This document shows positions 1 through 8,146 of a stretch of 14,274 nt of DNA, in pieces. The notes under the pieces were generated by a model. It saw only the letters and a list, made by a program, of their open reading frames with translations, ran no database searches and was not told the DNA's origin. The first letter of the stretch is position 1. Each line of letters opens with the position of its first letter. Source of the DNA: Bacillota bacterium (GTDB lineage Bacteria > Bacillota > Clostridia > Clostridiales > Clostridiaceae); NCBI GenBank assembly GCA_023424785.1, contig JAFADP010000185.1, forward strand, positions 1 to 14,274, in the 5' to 3' direction. The position numbers were made by a program, and so were the translations under genes.

Positions 1-1099
1 GAGATAAAAATATAGTTATTCCTATTACTGCTGCAGTTAATAATATTATGCTTGGATAAAAACTTATCTTAAAGTTTTCTATAAGCATTAGTGTATCACC
101 TATAAATATCTTTATTCCATATTTAAGGGCAAAGAAACCTATAAAACATCCAATAGGTAATGCTATTAATCCCATTAAATATCCTTCTTTAAATATTATT
201 CTTCTTAATTGCTTTGAAGTTGCACCAATTGATTTAAGTATTCCAAAATATCTTATTCTTTCTATAACAGATATATTAAATGAATTGTACACTACTGTTA
301 TTGTACATATTACTATTATTACACTAACAAATATAGCCATATTTTGCAGTGCCTCATTTGTATAATCATTACCACCATTGCCTGTTAAATATAATAAGTT
401 ATTATGATCAGATTTTCTATCTTTATTCATTTCTATTCCACTATCATTTAATACTTTTGATATTATAGCTTGCTTATTTTTTTCTGATTTTAAGTTAACC
501 CAAACAGAATATGATTTTTCATCATCTAACTTACTGCTATCAAAATACCCTTCTAATTGAAGTGGAGAAGTTGTTGTATATCCTCCAGTACTTTTCTTAA
601 TCCCAACTACTATGTAAGTTTTTTCCTTACGTAAATCATCATTACTTACTAAAGTTATTTTATCTCCTAAATTAACATTTAAAAATTTTTGAACATAAGT
701 ATCAATTCTTATTTCATTTTCCTTTGATGGATTTCTTCCCTCTACAAGCTCTTCTCTAAGTATTCTTTTATAAATCCCTTCATCCCCATTATAAATATAA
801 GCTTGTCTTTCTGTTCCTTTAATATTATAAATTGAATTATTCTCTTCATCTATTGAATAGTTTTTAACTTCAATATTATTTATTAATTTGTTTACTTCTT
901 CTGAAGTTAAATCATTTATTCTAAATTCATAATCATATTCAGCTCTTGCCTCTGCTATCATAGAATCTTTAAAGCTTAATAAAAACGTACCAATCGCAAA
1001 TATAAGAATAGTTGCAAGTATAATTCCTGCTATAGTTAAAATAGTTCTTTTTTTATTTTCCTTCATATATCGTGTAGATATTTCACTATAACTTTTCAT
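1..1099 (-). CDS. FtsX/MacB-type ABC transporter permease, N-terminal part (cut by window edge)
   Basis: This is an integral membrane subunit of an ABC exporter or mechanotransmission-type transporter. About 366 residues are visible from ATG at 1099 and the frame runs open off the left edge. A basic N-terminus leads into TM1 (about residues 19-42), followed by an extracytoplasmic domain of roughly 200 residues (about 45-245), then TM2 (about 252-273), TM3 (about 308-330) and the start of TM4 (about 350 on). After TM2 is the typical FtsX segment ERIRYFGILKSIGAT (about 281-295). A large domain between TM1 and TM2 fits MacB/LolC-type or the first half of a longer two-module permease, and not the BceB layout. 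The start lies 2 nt after the ATPase stop, and its ribosome binding site (AAGGTGG) lies inside the last ATPase codons, so the two are translationally coupled. The substrate cannot be told. If MacB-like, the protein ends a few dozen residues beyond the edge; if a long clostridial permease, about half is missing. Confidence 0.9.
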   Translation of the reverse strand, partial: MKSYSEISTRYMKENKKRTILTIAGIILATILIFAIGTFLLSFKDSMIAEARAEYDYEFRINDLTSEEVNKLINNIEVKNYSIDEENNSIYNIKGTERQAYIYNGDEGIYKRILREELVEGRNPSKENEIRIDTYVQKFLNVNLGDKITLVSNDDLRKEKTYIVVGIKKSTGGYTTTSPLQLEGYFDSSKLDDEKSYSVWVNLKSEKNKQAIISKVLNDSGIEMNKDRKSDHNNLLYLTGNGGNDYTNEALQNMAIFVSVIIVICTITVVYNSFNISVIERIRYFGILKSIGATSKQLRRIIFKEGYLMGLIALPIGCFIGFFALKYGIKIFIGDTLMLIENFKISFYPSIILLTAAVIGITIFLS

Positions 1100-1101
1100 T
1101 C

Positions 1102-1767
1102 TTATTTAACCACCTTTCCATCTTTTATCTTAATAATTCTATCTGCATTTTCTGCAATACTTAAATCATGAGTTATAACTATTGCTGTTTGATTATACTT
1201 TCTTACTGAAAGCTTAAACATTTCCATAATCTCTTTTGATGTTTCACTATCTAAATTTCCTGTTGGCTCATCAGCTAAAATTATTGCTGGCTTATTAATT
1301 AATGCTCTAGCTATTGCAACTCTTTGTTGTTGCCCTCCAGATAACTCTGATGGAAGATGGTCTAACCTTTCTTCTATTTTAAGAGTCTTAACTAAATCCT
1401 TAAAATATTCCTCGTCAACTTTTTGGTGATCTAAAAGTGCTGGCATTCTTATATTTTCATCTACTGATAAAACTGGAATTAAGTTAAATGACTGAAATAC
1501 AAATCCTATTTTTCTTCTCCTAAAAATAGCTAATGAATCTTCTTTTAATCCATAAATATCTTCATTTTCAATTATTACCTTTCCTTTAGTTGGTCTGTCT
1601 ACTCCCCCTAATTGATGAAGTAATGTACTTTTTCCTGAACCACTAGCTCCTATAACTGCTACAAATTCCCCTTTTTTAATTTCAATATTAATATTATCTA
1701 ACGCAATTACCTTATTATCTTTTTTTCCATATATCTTACTTAAATTTTCTGTTCTTATTATACTCAT
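1102..1767 (-). CDS. ABC transporter ATP-binding protein, MacB/LolD type
   Basis: This 221-residue cytoplasmic nucleotide-binding subunit should drive the FtsX-type permease encoded immediately downstream. The ATPase motifs are intact: Walker A GASGSGKS (about 40-47), Q-loop FQSF (Q92), signature LSGGQ (142-146), Walker B IILADE (162-167) with catalytic E167, and switch His200. The length and the sequence EPTGNLDSET after Walker B are typical of the LolD/MacB/BceA branch. ATG at 1767 is preceded by GGAGGG at good spacing. Upstream is a 145-bp gap holding the hairpin that ends the glycogen operon, so this pair is probably a separate transcription unit, although I could not identify a convincing promoter. 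No sensor kinase or response regulator is visible beside it. Likely roles in this family include export of peptides or lipoproteins, or defence against antimicrobial peptides; nothing here decides between them. Confidence 0.93.
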   Translation of the reverse strand: MSIIRTENLSKIYGKKDNKVIALDNINIEIKKGEFVAVIGASGSGKSTLLHQLGGVDRPTKGKVIIENEDIYGLKEDSLAIFRRRKIGFVFQSFNLIPVLSVDENIRMPALLDHQKVDEEYFKDLVKTLKIEERLDHLPSELSGGQQQRVAIARALINKPAIILADEPTGNLDSETSKEIMEMFKLSVRKYNQTAIVITHDLSIAENADRIIKIKDGKVVK

Positions 1768-1860
1768 TTATTTTCCCTCCAAACCTTTAACTATAGCTAT
1801 ATAATAGAACCTTAATATTACTCTAAGATATATTTATTTATTACAATTTTGTTATAAATA

Positions 1861-1910
1861 AAAGAGGCTGTATCAAAATGATTTAAAAATCATTTTGATA
1901 CAGCCCCTTT
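1861..1910 (-). terminator. Long hairpin terminator after glgD
   Basis: The core 1866-1905 is a perfect inverted repeat with 19-bp arms (GGCTGTATCAAAATGATTT and its complement). One mismatch outward, a further 4 bp pair, out to 1861 and 1910. Read on the minus strand it follows the glgD stop and runs into CTCTTTTATTT, a usable U-rich tail. It ends the glgBACD unit before the ABC transporter genes. The stem is longer than a simple terminator needs, and its apical part recurs at the tpiA terminator. Confidence 0.85.
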
Positions 1911-1912
1911 TA

Positions 1913-3028
1913 CTAAACTTCTTTTTTTCTTATTTCCCATACATGTGGTGAATTAATAGATGTAATTATCTTTTGTCCTGGACAAATCATGCTCTTTTTA
2001 TCTGCAATTACATTAACTAATTCTGCATCTTTTCCTATAATACTTTCTTGAAGTATTATACATCCATCTAGTTTTGCTCCTTTTTCTACTTTTACTTTTC
2101 TTCCTATAATAGAGTTTCTAACTTCTCCTTCAATAAGACATCCGTTAGCTATAATAGAATTTTCAACCTTACTAGAATCTGTATATTTTGTAGGTGCTTC
2201 ACTTCTTGCTTTTGTATATATAGGATTATTTTCTGCAAATAACTCTCTATTAATTTTATATTTTAATAAATCCATATTAGCATTATAATAATTCTTTAAA
2301 GAATCTATACATGCTAAATATCCATCAAATTCATATCCTCCAACCTTTAACGCACCAACGTTATTAGTTATAAATCTTTTTACCTTTTTATAGTTTCCGT
2401 TTTTTACACTCTTATCAACTATATCTATAAACATTGATGTTTTTAATATATACATCTCCATGTTTATATTTACATCGTCTCCCTCACATACATTTTCTCC
2501 ACAAGAAATAACTCTATTACTTTTATCTACAACTACTGTTCTGCAATTTTCAAAATCTCTTATGGCATCTTTTTTTATATTTTTATATACTACAGTAACA
2601 TCATTATTGCTATTTATATGTTCTTTTAAAACTTTCCTATAATCAATATTACAAATCATTTCAGATGAAGCTAATAACACGTATTCACACATGCTATATT
2701 TAACAAACTGGATGTTTTCATAAAAATCATGTACATCATCTTGAATAAGATTATTGTCTCCAAAATTAAATACTTTTAAGCCATTATTTTTCCTATGAAG
2801 ATCCCATGGTCTACCATTAGTTAAATGATCCATTAAAGACCTAGACTTATTTTTTGTAAATATTCCTATGCACTCAATTCCTGAGTTAGTCATATTTGAT
2901 AATATAAAATCTATAACTCTATATCTACCTGCAAAAGGTACTGATGCTAAAACTCTATTTTTTGTTAAAGAATTCATTTTACTTTCATTTTCATCTAAAT
3001 TTATTATTCCCAAACAATTCTTCACCAT
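1913..3028 (-). CDS. glgD: GlgD, regulatory (non-catalytic) subunit of glucose-1-phosphate adenylyltransferase
   Basis: This 371-residue GlgC paralogue has a nucleotidyltransferase-like N-terminal domain (about 1-260) and a left-handed beta-helix C-terminal part with isoleucine-rich repeats (about 285-355). Shared landmarks with GlgC are SVPFAGRYRVIDFILSNM (about 29-46) and PWDLHRKN. The catalytic landmarks are gone: the GGxGxRL phosphate loop is replaced by INLDENESKMNSL, the metal-binding GDH by ASSEM, and the YWKDVGT segment by YLACIDS. In Firmicutes GlgD is known as the partner that raises the activity of GlgC in a heteromer; that role is assumed here from family and context. It is the last gene of the glg operon, 33 nt after glgC, with a strong AAAGGAGGAG site before ATG 3028. 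A long hairpin follows directly. Confidence 0.93.
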   Translation of the reverse strand: MVKNCLGIINLDENESKMNSLTKNRVLASVPFAGRYRVIDFILSNMTNSGIECIGIFTKNKSRSLMDHLTNGRPWDLHRKNNGLKVFNFGDNNLIQDDVHDFYENIQFVKYSMCEYVLLASSEMICNIDYRKVLKEHINSNNDVTVVYKNIKKDAIRDFENCRTVVVDKSNRVISCGENVCEGDDVNINMEMYILKTSMFIDIVDKSVKNGNYKKVKRFITNNVGALKVGGYEFDGYLACIDSLKNYYNANMDLLKYKINRELFAENNPIYTKARSEAPTKYTDSSKVENSIIANGCLIEGEVRNSIIGRKVKVEKGAKLDGCIILQESIIGKDAELVNVIADKKSMICPGQKIITSINSPHVWEIRKKEV

Positions 3029-3061
3029 TACTCCTCCTTTATTATTTTATATATTATTAGA

Positions 3062-4204
3062 TTAAATAATGCTCCCTGCTTTTATATCCTTTTTAGCTGC
3101 AATTACTGTTATATCTTTTCCGTCTCCAACTTTACATTCTCTTCTTATTTTTACACTATCACCGACTATTGCTTTTTCAATAACAACATTATCCCCAATT
3201 TTAGCATTAGGCATAATTACAGAATCTTTAATTACTGTATTCTTTCCAATATATACATTTTGGAATATAACAGAATTCTCTACATGTCCATATACTGCAC
3301 ACCCATCTGTTATTAGGGAATTTTTCACATTTGCATTTGGTCCTAAATATTGTGCAGGACTTACATCACTTGCTGAATAAATTCTTAAGTTATCTTCATA
3401 TAGGTTTAATCCTGAATCATTATTTAATAAGTCCATATTTGCTTCCCATAAACTTTTTATTGTTCCAACATCCTTCCAATATCCCTTAAATGGATAAGCA
3501 AACATTTTTAAGTTATCATTTAACATCTTAGGAATTATGTCTTTACCAAAATCATTGCTTGATTCTGGATCTGCTTCGTCCTCTTTTAAATACTTTTTTA
3601 ATTCTTTCCAATTAAATATATATATTCCCATAGATGCCTTAGTGCTTTTTGGCTCTGCAGGTTTTTCTTCAAATTCATATATTGATAAATCCTCATTAGT
3701 ATTCATAATACCAAATCTAGTTGCTTCTTCTAAGGTTACATCTATTACTGCAATTGTTACATCTGCTTGTTTTTCTTTATGATAATCTAGCATATTGCTA
3801 TAATCCATTTTATAAATATGGTCCCCAGATAGTACTAATACATATTCTGGGTCATATCTATCTATAAATTCTATATTTTGATATATAGCATTAGCTGTTC
3901 CTTTATACCACTTTCCACCTTTCTCTTCTTGATAAGGAGGTAATATACTTACTCCCCCATCACGTCTATCTAAATCCCATGGAGATCCTATTCCAATATG
4001 GGCATTTAATTCCAAAGGCTTATACTGAGTTAATACTCCAACTGAATAAATTCCTGAATTAGAACAATTACTTAAGGGAAAATCTATTATTCTATATTTT
4101 CCACCATAAGGCACAGCTGGTTTAGCTAAATTCTTAGTTAGTACTCCTAATCGTGAGCCTTGTCCTCCTGCTAAAATCATTGCAACTATCTCAGTTTTGC
4201 TCAT
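3062..4204 (-). CDS. glgC: Glucose-1-phosphate adenylyltransferase, catalytic subunit GlgC
   Basis: The enzyme makes ADP-glucose from ATP and glucose-1-phosphate, the committed step of bacterial glycogen synthesis. With the start chosen here it has 380 residues, normal for Firmicute GlgC. Visible motifs are the phosphate loop AGGQGSRL (12-19), KPAVPYGGKYRIIDF (28-42), the metal-binding LSGDHIYKMDY (D128), FEEKP (K181, substrate-binding lysine of the family) and YWKDVGT (D245), followed by a beta-helix C-terminal domain with hexapeptide-like repeats. The frame is open to an upstream ATG at 4258, but that would overlap glgA by 25 nt, has no good ribosome binding site and adds 18 residues not expected in the family. 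ATG 4204 has AGGAG 9 nt upstream, whereas ATG 4210 would leave only 3 nt. It lies between glgA and glgD in the glg operon. Activity is probably tuned by the GlgD partner. Confidence 0.95.
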   Translation of the reverse strand: MSKTEIVAMILAGGQGSRLGVLTKNLAKPAVPYGGKYRIIDFPLSNCSNSGIYSVGVLTQYKPLELNAHIGIGSPWDLDRRDGGVSILPPYQEEKGGKWYKGTANAIYQNIEFIDRYDPEYVLVLSGDHIYKMDYSNMLDYHKEKQADVTIAVIDVTLEEATRFGIMNTNEDLSIYEFEEKPAEPKSTKASMGIYIFNWKELKKYLKEDEADPESSNDFGKDIIPKMLNDNLKMFAYPFKGYWKDVGTIKSLWEANMDLLNNDSGLNLYEDNLRIYSASDVSPAQYLGPNANVKNSLITDGCAVYGHVENSVIFQNVYIGKNTVIKDSVIMPNAKIGDNVVIEKAIVGDSVKIRRECKVGDGKDITVIAAKKDIKAGSII

Positions 4205-4233
4205 TCTCATCCTCTCCTGTAAAATATAATTAT

Positions 4234-5685
4234 TTATATACTCCAATCTGGATACCACATAATTTCTTCATATAAAGACTTGTATTCATTAGCTGACTTA
4301 TCCCAACTATTATTTGAGTTTACAGCATGATCAATTAAAATATTCCAATTCCACTTATTGTAGAATGTACGAACAGCATATGCTACTGTATTATAAAACT
4401 CGTGTGCATTAAAGTTTCTAAATGAGAACCCATTTCCATCTCCTGTGTGTTCATTAAACGGATTTATAGTATCTTTTAATCCACCAGTTTCTCTTACAAC
4501 TGGAATAGTTCCATATCTTAATGCTATAAGTTGTCCTAATCCACAAGGTTCAAATAAAGAAGGCATTAAGAATATATCGCTACCTGCATACACCTTATGT
4601 GCTAAGCCATTATCAAATTTTATTTGTGCTGACACCTTGTCTGGATGATGATATTGAAGTCCTCTAAAACAGTCTTCAAAATATCTATCTCCAGTTCCTA
4701 ATATAACAAGTTGAATATCCATATCCACAAGTCCTTGAGCTATATCTAATACTAAATTCATACCTTTTTGCTCAGTAAGTCTTGAAACTATAGAAAGCAT
4801 TGGAACTTCTGGTCTAACTGGAAGACCTAACTCTCGTTGTAATCTTACTTTATTTATATTCTTATCTACACGATAATCGTATTGGTATTTTTGATATATA
4901 AAGTTATCATTCCAAGGATTATATTCATCATAGTCAATACCATTTAATATTCCTCTTAATGCATATCCTCTCTCTTTTAATAATCCATGAAGACCATGAC
5001 CATATTCAGGAGTCTTAAGTTCATTTGCATAAGTGTAGCTTACTGTTGTTATTTTATCTGAATAATTAATTCCACCTTTCATAAAACTAACACCATGGCA
5101 GTATTCAAGATTACCATTTTCATATGGTCTAAGGTCATATCCAAATAATTCTGGTAATATACATTTATTAAACACACCTTGAAATAGAATATTATGAATA
5201 GAATATACTGTCTTTATTCCTCTATAAAAATCATCATATTTTCCATATTCTAATCTCAAAAGTACAGGAATCATTCCTGTTTGCCAGTCATTACAATGAA
5301 TAACATCTGGTCTCCAATTAATTTCTTTTAAAAATTGAATTGCTGCTCTATCAAAGAATGCAAATCTTTCGCCATCATCAAGCTGGCCATAAAGTGTATC
5401 TCTATTAAAATATTCTTCATTATCTAAAAAGTAATAAGTTATTCCTTGATAGTTATATTCAAAAACGCCACAATATTTTGTTCTCCAACCAACTTTAACA
5501 AAAAACCATTTTATAAATTTAAAATCTTTTTTAAAGTCCCAATTTATATTTCTATAATTAGGGATGACTACTCTTGCATCAACCCCTGTTTTTTTCAGAG
5601 CCTTTGGTAATGCCCCTATTACATCTCCAAGTCCACCTGTCTTTATAAATGGATGTGCTTCTCCTGCTACTAATAAAACTCTCAT
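4234..5685 (-). CDS. glgA: Glycogen synthase (ADP-glucose type, GT5)
   Basis: This 483-residue cytoplasmic GT-B glycosyltransferase adds glucose from ADP-glucose to the non-reducing end of alpha-1,4-glucan. The N-terminal Rossmann domain starts with KTGGLGDV (15-22), whose lysine contacts ADP-glucose. SIHN (162-165) follows, then SRLTEQKG (301-308) with R302 and K307 near the donor phosphates, and FEPCGLGQ (378-385) with the conserved E379. Length and motif order match family GT5, so the gene looks complete. ATG 5685 lies 12 nt after the glgB stop, and its AAGGGGGAT site overlaps that stop, a sign of coupled translation. The gene sits between glgB and glgC and supplies the elongation step of the pathway encoded by this operon. 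Confidence 0.96.
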   Translation of the reverse strand: MRVLLVAGEAHPFIKTGGLGDVIGALPKALKKTGVDARVVIPNYRNINWDFKKDFKFIKWFFVKVGWRTKYCGVFEYNYQGITYYFLDNEEYFNRDTLYGQLDDGERFAFFDRAAIQFLKEINWRPDVIHCNDWQTGMIPVLLRLEYGKYDDFYRGIKTVYSIHNILFQGVFNKCILPELFGYDLRPYENGNLEYCHGVSFMKGGINYSDKITTVSYTYANELKTPEYGHGLHGLLKERGYALRGILNGIDYDEYNPWNDNFIYQKYQYDYRVDKNINKVRLQRELGLPVRPEVPMLSIVSRLTEQKGMNLVLDIAQGLVDMDIQLVILGTGDRYFEDCFRGLQYHHPDKVSAQIKFDNGLAHKVYAGSDIFLMPSLFEPCGLGQLIALRYGTIPVVRETGGLKDTINPFNEHTGDGNGFSFRNFNAHEFYNTVAYAVRTFYNKWNWNILIDHAVNSNNSWDKSANEYKSLYEEIMWYPDWSI

Positions 5686-5697
5686 GACTTATCCCCC

Positions 5698-7887
5698 TTA
5701 TTTCTTTAAACCTATAACTAAAGTAGCCATAGGTGGTACCTTTACTTTTATAGTATATGGTTGTCCATTGTATAATCCTTCTTCCATAACCGTAGTTTTA
5801 ATTGGCTCCTTTTCTTCCTTATCAAGAACTTCTTCTTTAGATTTTTCGTCATTATCTAAAACTTCTACAACTTCTACTGTCTTCTCTACCATGAATTTTT
5901 CACTTATTAATGTTACATCTCCCATTATTTGTCCTGAACCACCAAATCTCTCATCATCAGTATTAAATACTTCTACATATTCTGCATCATAAGGTACTCC
6001 TACCCTAAAGTCATAACGTACTACTGGAGTAAAGTTGCAAATAAATAGTAAATCCTCACTTGGCTTTTTTCCTCTTCTCATGAAACTAAAAATACTTTCT
6101 TCTACATTTCCTCCATCAATCCATGTAAAACCACTAGGATCATAATCTGATTCCCATAGACACTTATTATCTAAATAAAATTTATTTATTTCTTTTACGA
6201 AATTTTGAGTCTTTTTGTGAATTGGGTATTTTTCAATTACATTCCAATATAATTGTTCTGTTTCTTTCCACTCAGTAAACTGACCAAACTCAGTCCCCAT
6301 AAATATAAGTTTCTTTCCAGGATGTCCCATCATGTATGAAATATATAATCTTAATCCAGAATATTTATTCCAATCATCACCATACATTTTTGATATTAAT
6401 GAACCTTTTCCATGTACAACTTCATCATGAGATATTGGCAATATAAAATTCTCTGTATAATTGTAATGAATAGAGAATGTTATATTGTTATGGTGATATT
6501 TTCTATATATAGGATCTAGCTTTATATATTCTAATGTATCGTTCATCCAACCCATATTCCATTTAAAATCAAAGCCTAGACTATCTTCTTCATTATGCTT
6601 AGTTACATTCTTCCAAGCAGTAGATTCTTCTGCAATTGTCATTACATTAGTATTAGATTCGTGTATTACTTTATTCATATATTTTAAAAATTCTATTGCT
6701 TCAAGATTTCCATGATCTCCATATATATTAGGCTCCCATTGTCCTGGACCTCTATCATAATCTAGATATAACATATTAGATACTGCATCTACTCTAAGAC
6801 CATCAATGTGAAATTCTTTTATCCAATACATAGCACTAGAAATTAGAAAGCTTCTTACCTCTGGTTTACCTAAATCAAAATTTGAAGTTCCCCATCCAAA
6901 GTTATCTGCTTTCCATGATTTCTCATATTCGTAAGTAGGTGTTCCATCAAACATATATAACCCATGTTCATCTCTACAAAAATGTCCTGGTACCCAATCT
7001 AGAATTACTCCAATATCTTTTTTATGAAGTTCATTAATTAAATTTTTAAAACCTTCAATTGTTCCATATCTTGAAGTTAATGAAAAGTAACCTACACCTT
7101 GATATCCCCATGATGCATCTAATGGATACTCAACTAATGGCATAAACTCTACATGAGTATATCCCATTTCTTTAATATAATTAGGTAGTTCTTCAGCTAA
7201 CTCATCATATGTTAAGAATTTACCATCCTTAAGCTTCCAAGAACCTATATGCATCTCATATATATTCATAGGACTTGTAAATTTATTTCTTCTTTTTCTC
7301 TTAACAATCCAATTTTTATCTTCCCAAATAAATTTCTTTGGCTCATATACTATAGATGCTGTATTAGGTCTTAATTCTGACCTTATTGCATAAGGATCTG
7401 ACTTATATACAATATTATTTTTTTCGCTCATTATTGCATATTTATATTTTTCACCCTCTTGCATTTCTGGAACAAATATTGACCATATTCCCTTTTTAGA
7501 AACTTTTCTTAATTTATACTTATCATCTATCTTAAATCCATTAGAATCACATACTAACCAAATGTCTTTAGCATTGGGAGCCCATACTGTAAACTTAACA
7601 CCCTTAACGCCTTTTTCCGTTATAAAGTGAGCTCCAAATATATTTTGTGCTTCATATTCCTTACCAGCATAAAAATTAGTATAACTCACTTTTTTAACTC
7701 CTCCATTTCTCTTTACATTAGAAACTTTTTCTTTCTTAATAGATAGACTTTTTTCTTTTTGAGATGTAGCTCTACTAGACTTTTCAACATCTTTAGCTTT
7801 GACTACTTTATCTATACTTTCTTCTTTCTTTACAGTTTCTTTTATATTTTCAAGCGTTTTTTTATTGCTTTTATCTTCAATACTCAA
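5698..7887 (-). CDS. glgB: 1,4-alpha-glucan branching enzyme (GH13) with extra charged segments
   Basis: The enzyme cuts alpha-1,4-glucan and rejoins the piece as an alpha-1,6 branch. Its 729 residues hold a CBM48 domain (about 80-180), the GH13 barrel (about 205-560) and a C-terminal beta domain. Catalytic residues are D367 in DGLRVDAVSNMLY, E420 in TIAEEST and the H487-D488 pair in LPISHDEVVHGKGS. Two parts are unusual: residues 1-68 are a lysine/glutamate-rich, probably disordered tail, and residues about 668-703 of the C-terminal domain carry an acidic insertion (DNDEKSKEEVLDKEEKE) before the final strands, which still end in a normal VPPMATLVIGL. The start codon is TTG at 7887, with AGGAGG 7 nt upstream. 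It is the first gene of the glg operon, directly behind the promoter at 7936-7964. Function is secure; the role of the tail and insertion is unknown. Confidence 0.95.
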   Translation of the reverse strand: MSIEDKSNKKTLENIKETVKKEESIDKVVKAKDVEKSSRATSQKEKSLSIKKEKVSNVKRNGGVKKVSYTNFYAGKEYEAQNIFGAHFITEKGVKGVKFTVWAPNAKDIWLVCDSNGFKIDDKYKLRKVSKKGIWSIFVPEMQEGEKYKYAIMSEKNNIVYKSDPYAIRSELRPNTASIVYEPKKFIWEDKNWIVKRKRRNKFTSPMNIYEMHIGSWKLKDGKFLTYDELAEELPNYIKEMGYTHVEFMPLVEYPLDASWGYQGVGYFSLTSRYGTIEGFKNLINELHKKDIGVILDWVPGHFCRDEHGLYMFDGTPTYEYEKSWKADNFGWGTSNFDLGKPEVRSFLISSAMYWIKEFHIDGLRVDAVSNMLYLDYDRGPGQWEPNIYGDHGNLEAIEFLKYMNKVIHESNTNVMTIAEESTAWKNVTKHNEEDSLGFDFKWNMGWMNDTLEYIKLDPIYRKYHHNNITFSIHYNYTENFILPISHDEVVHGKGSLISKMYGDDWNKYSGLRLYISYMMGHPGKKLIFMGTEFGQFTEWKETEQLYWNVIEKYPIHKKTQNFVKEINKFYLDNKCLWESDYDPSGFTWIDGGNVEESIFSFMRRGKKPSEDLLFICNFTPVVRYDFRVGVPYDAEYVEVFNTDDERFGGSGQIMGDVTLISEKFMVEKTVEVVEVLDNDEKSKEEVLDKEEKEPIKTTVMEEGLYNGQPYTIKVKVPPMATLVIGLKK

Positions 7888-7935
7888 AGTTACTCCTCCT
7901 TACCACTAAAATATATCTCTTAAACCCTCATCCTA

Positions 7936-7964
7936 ATTTTACTAGAAATTTAATATATTTACAA
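7936..7964 (-). promoter_or_regulatory. Sigma-A-type promoter of the glgBACD operon
   Basis: On the minus strand TTGTAA (7959-7964) and TAAAAT (7936-7941) are separated by exactly 17 bp. Transcription would start near 7929, giving a leader of about 40 nt to the glgB TTG start. The 259-bp gap between glgB and the terminator of the upstream operon contains no other clear element and no structured leader that I could recognise. Confidence 0.65.
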
Positions 7965-8095
7965 TGCTTTATTGGTAATTTATTTCATATTTTGAAAAAT
8001 GTATAATATTTCTTGTTTATTTCCCTACATATATATTAAATTTCTATACTGTCTTACTATTTTTTTAGCTTTTTCTTTGTAATATAATTTTTATA

Positions 8096-8143
8096 TAAAA
8101 AAAAGAAATTCTAAGAATATAAAATTATATTCTTAGAATTTCT
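8096..8143 (-). terminator. Intrinsic terminator of the MBOAT/DHHW operon
   Basis: The repeat 8104-8143 has perfect 18-bp arms (AGAAATTCTAAGAATATA and complement) around an AAAT loop. In the minus direction it begins 4 nt after the DHHW gene stop and is followed by a run of T on that strand (8096-8103). This is a textbook rho-independent terminator that separates the O-acylation operon from the glg operon promoter. Confidence 0.92.
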
Positions 8144-8146
8144 AAT

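Noticed and set aside
1768..1860. Promoter for the ABC transporter genes
   Set aside because: TTGTAA and several TA-rich -10-like hexamers exist on the minus strand, but none is paired at 16-18 bp with a convincing partner.
4205..4258. Longer GlgC starting at ATG 4258
   Set aside because: It would overlap glgA by 25 nt with no good ribosome binding site and add 18 non-conserved residues; ATG 4204 has AGGAG at 9 nt.
5564..5992. Plus-strand open frame of 142 codons across the glgA/glgB junction
   Set aside because: It is antisense to two well-supported genes, is rich in Ser/Thr/Pro as expected from the complement of AT-rich code, and shows no recognised motif.
7888..8095. Riboswitch or structured leader ahead of glgB
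   Set aside because: The predicted leader is only about 40 nt and no conserved structure was recognised; the rest is AT-rich spacer.
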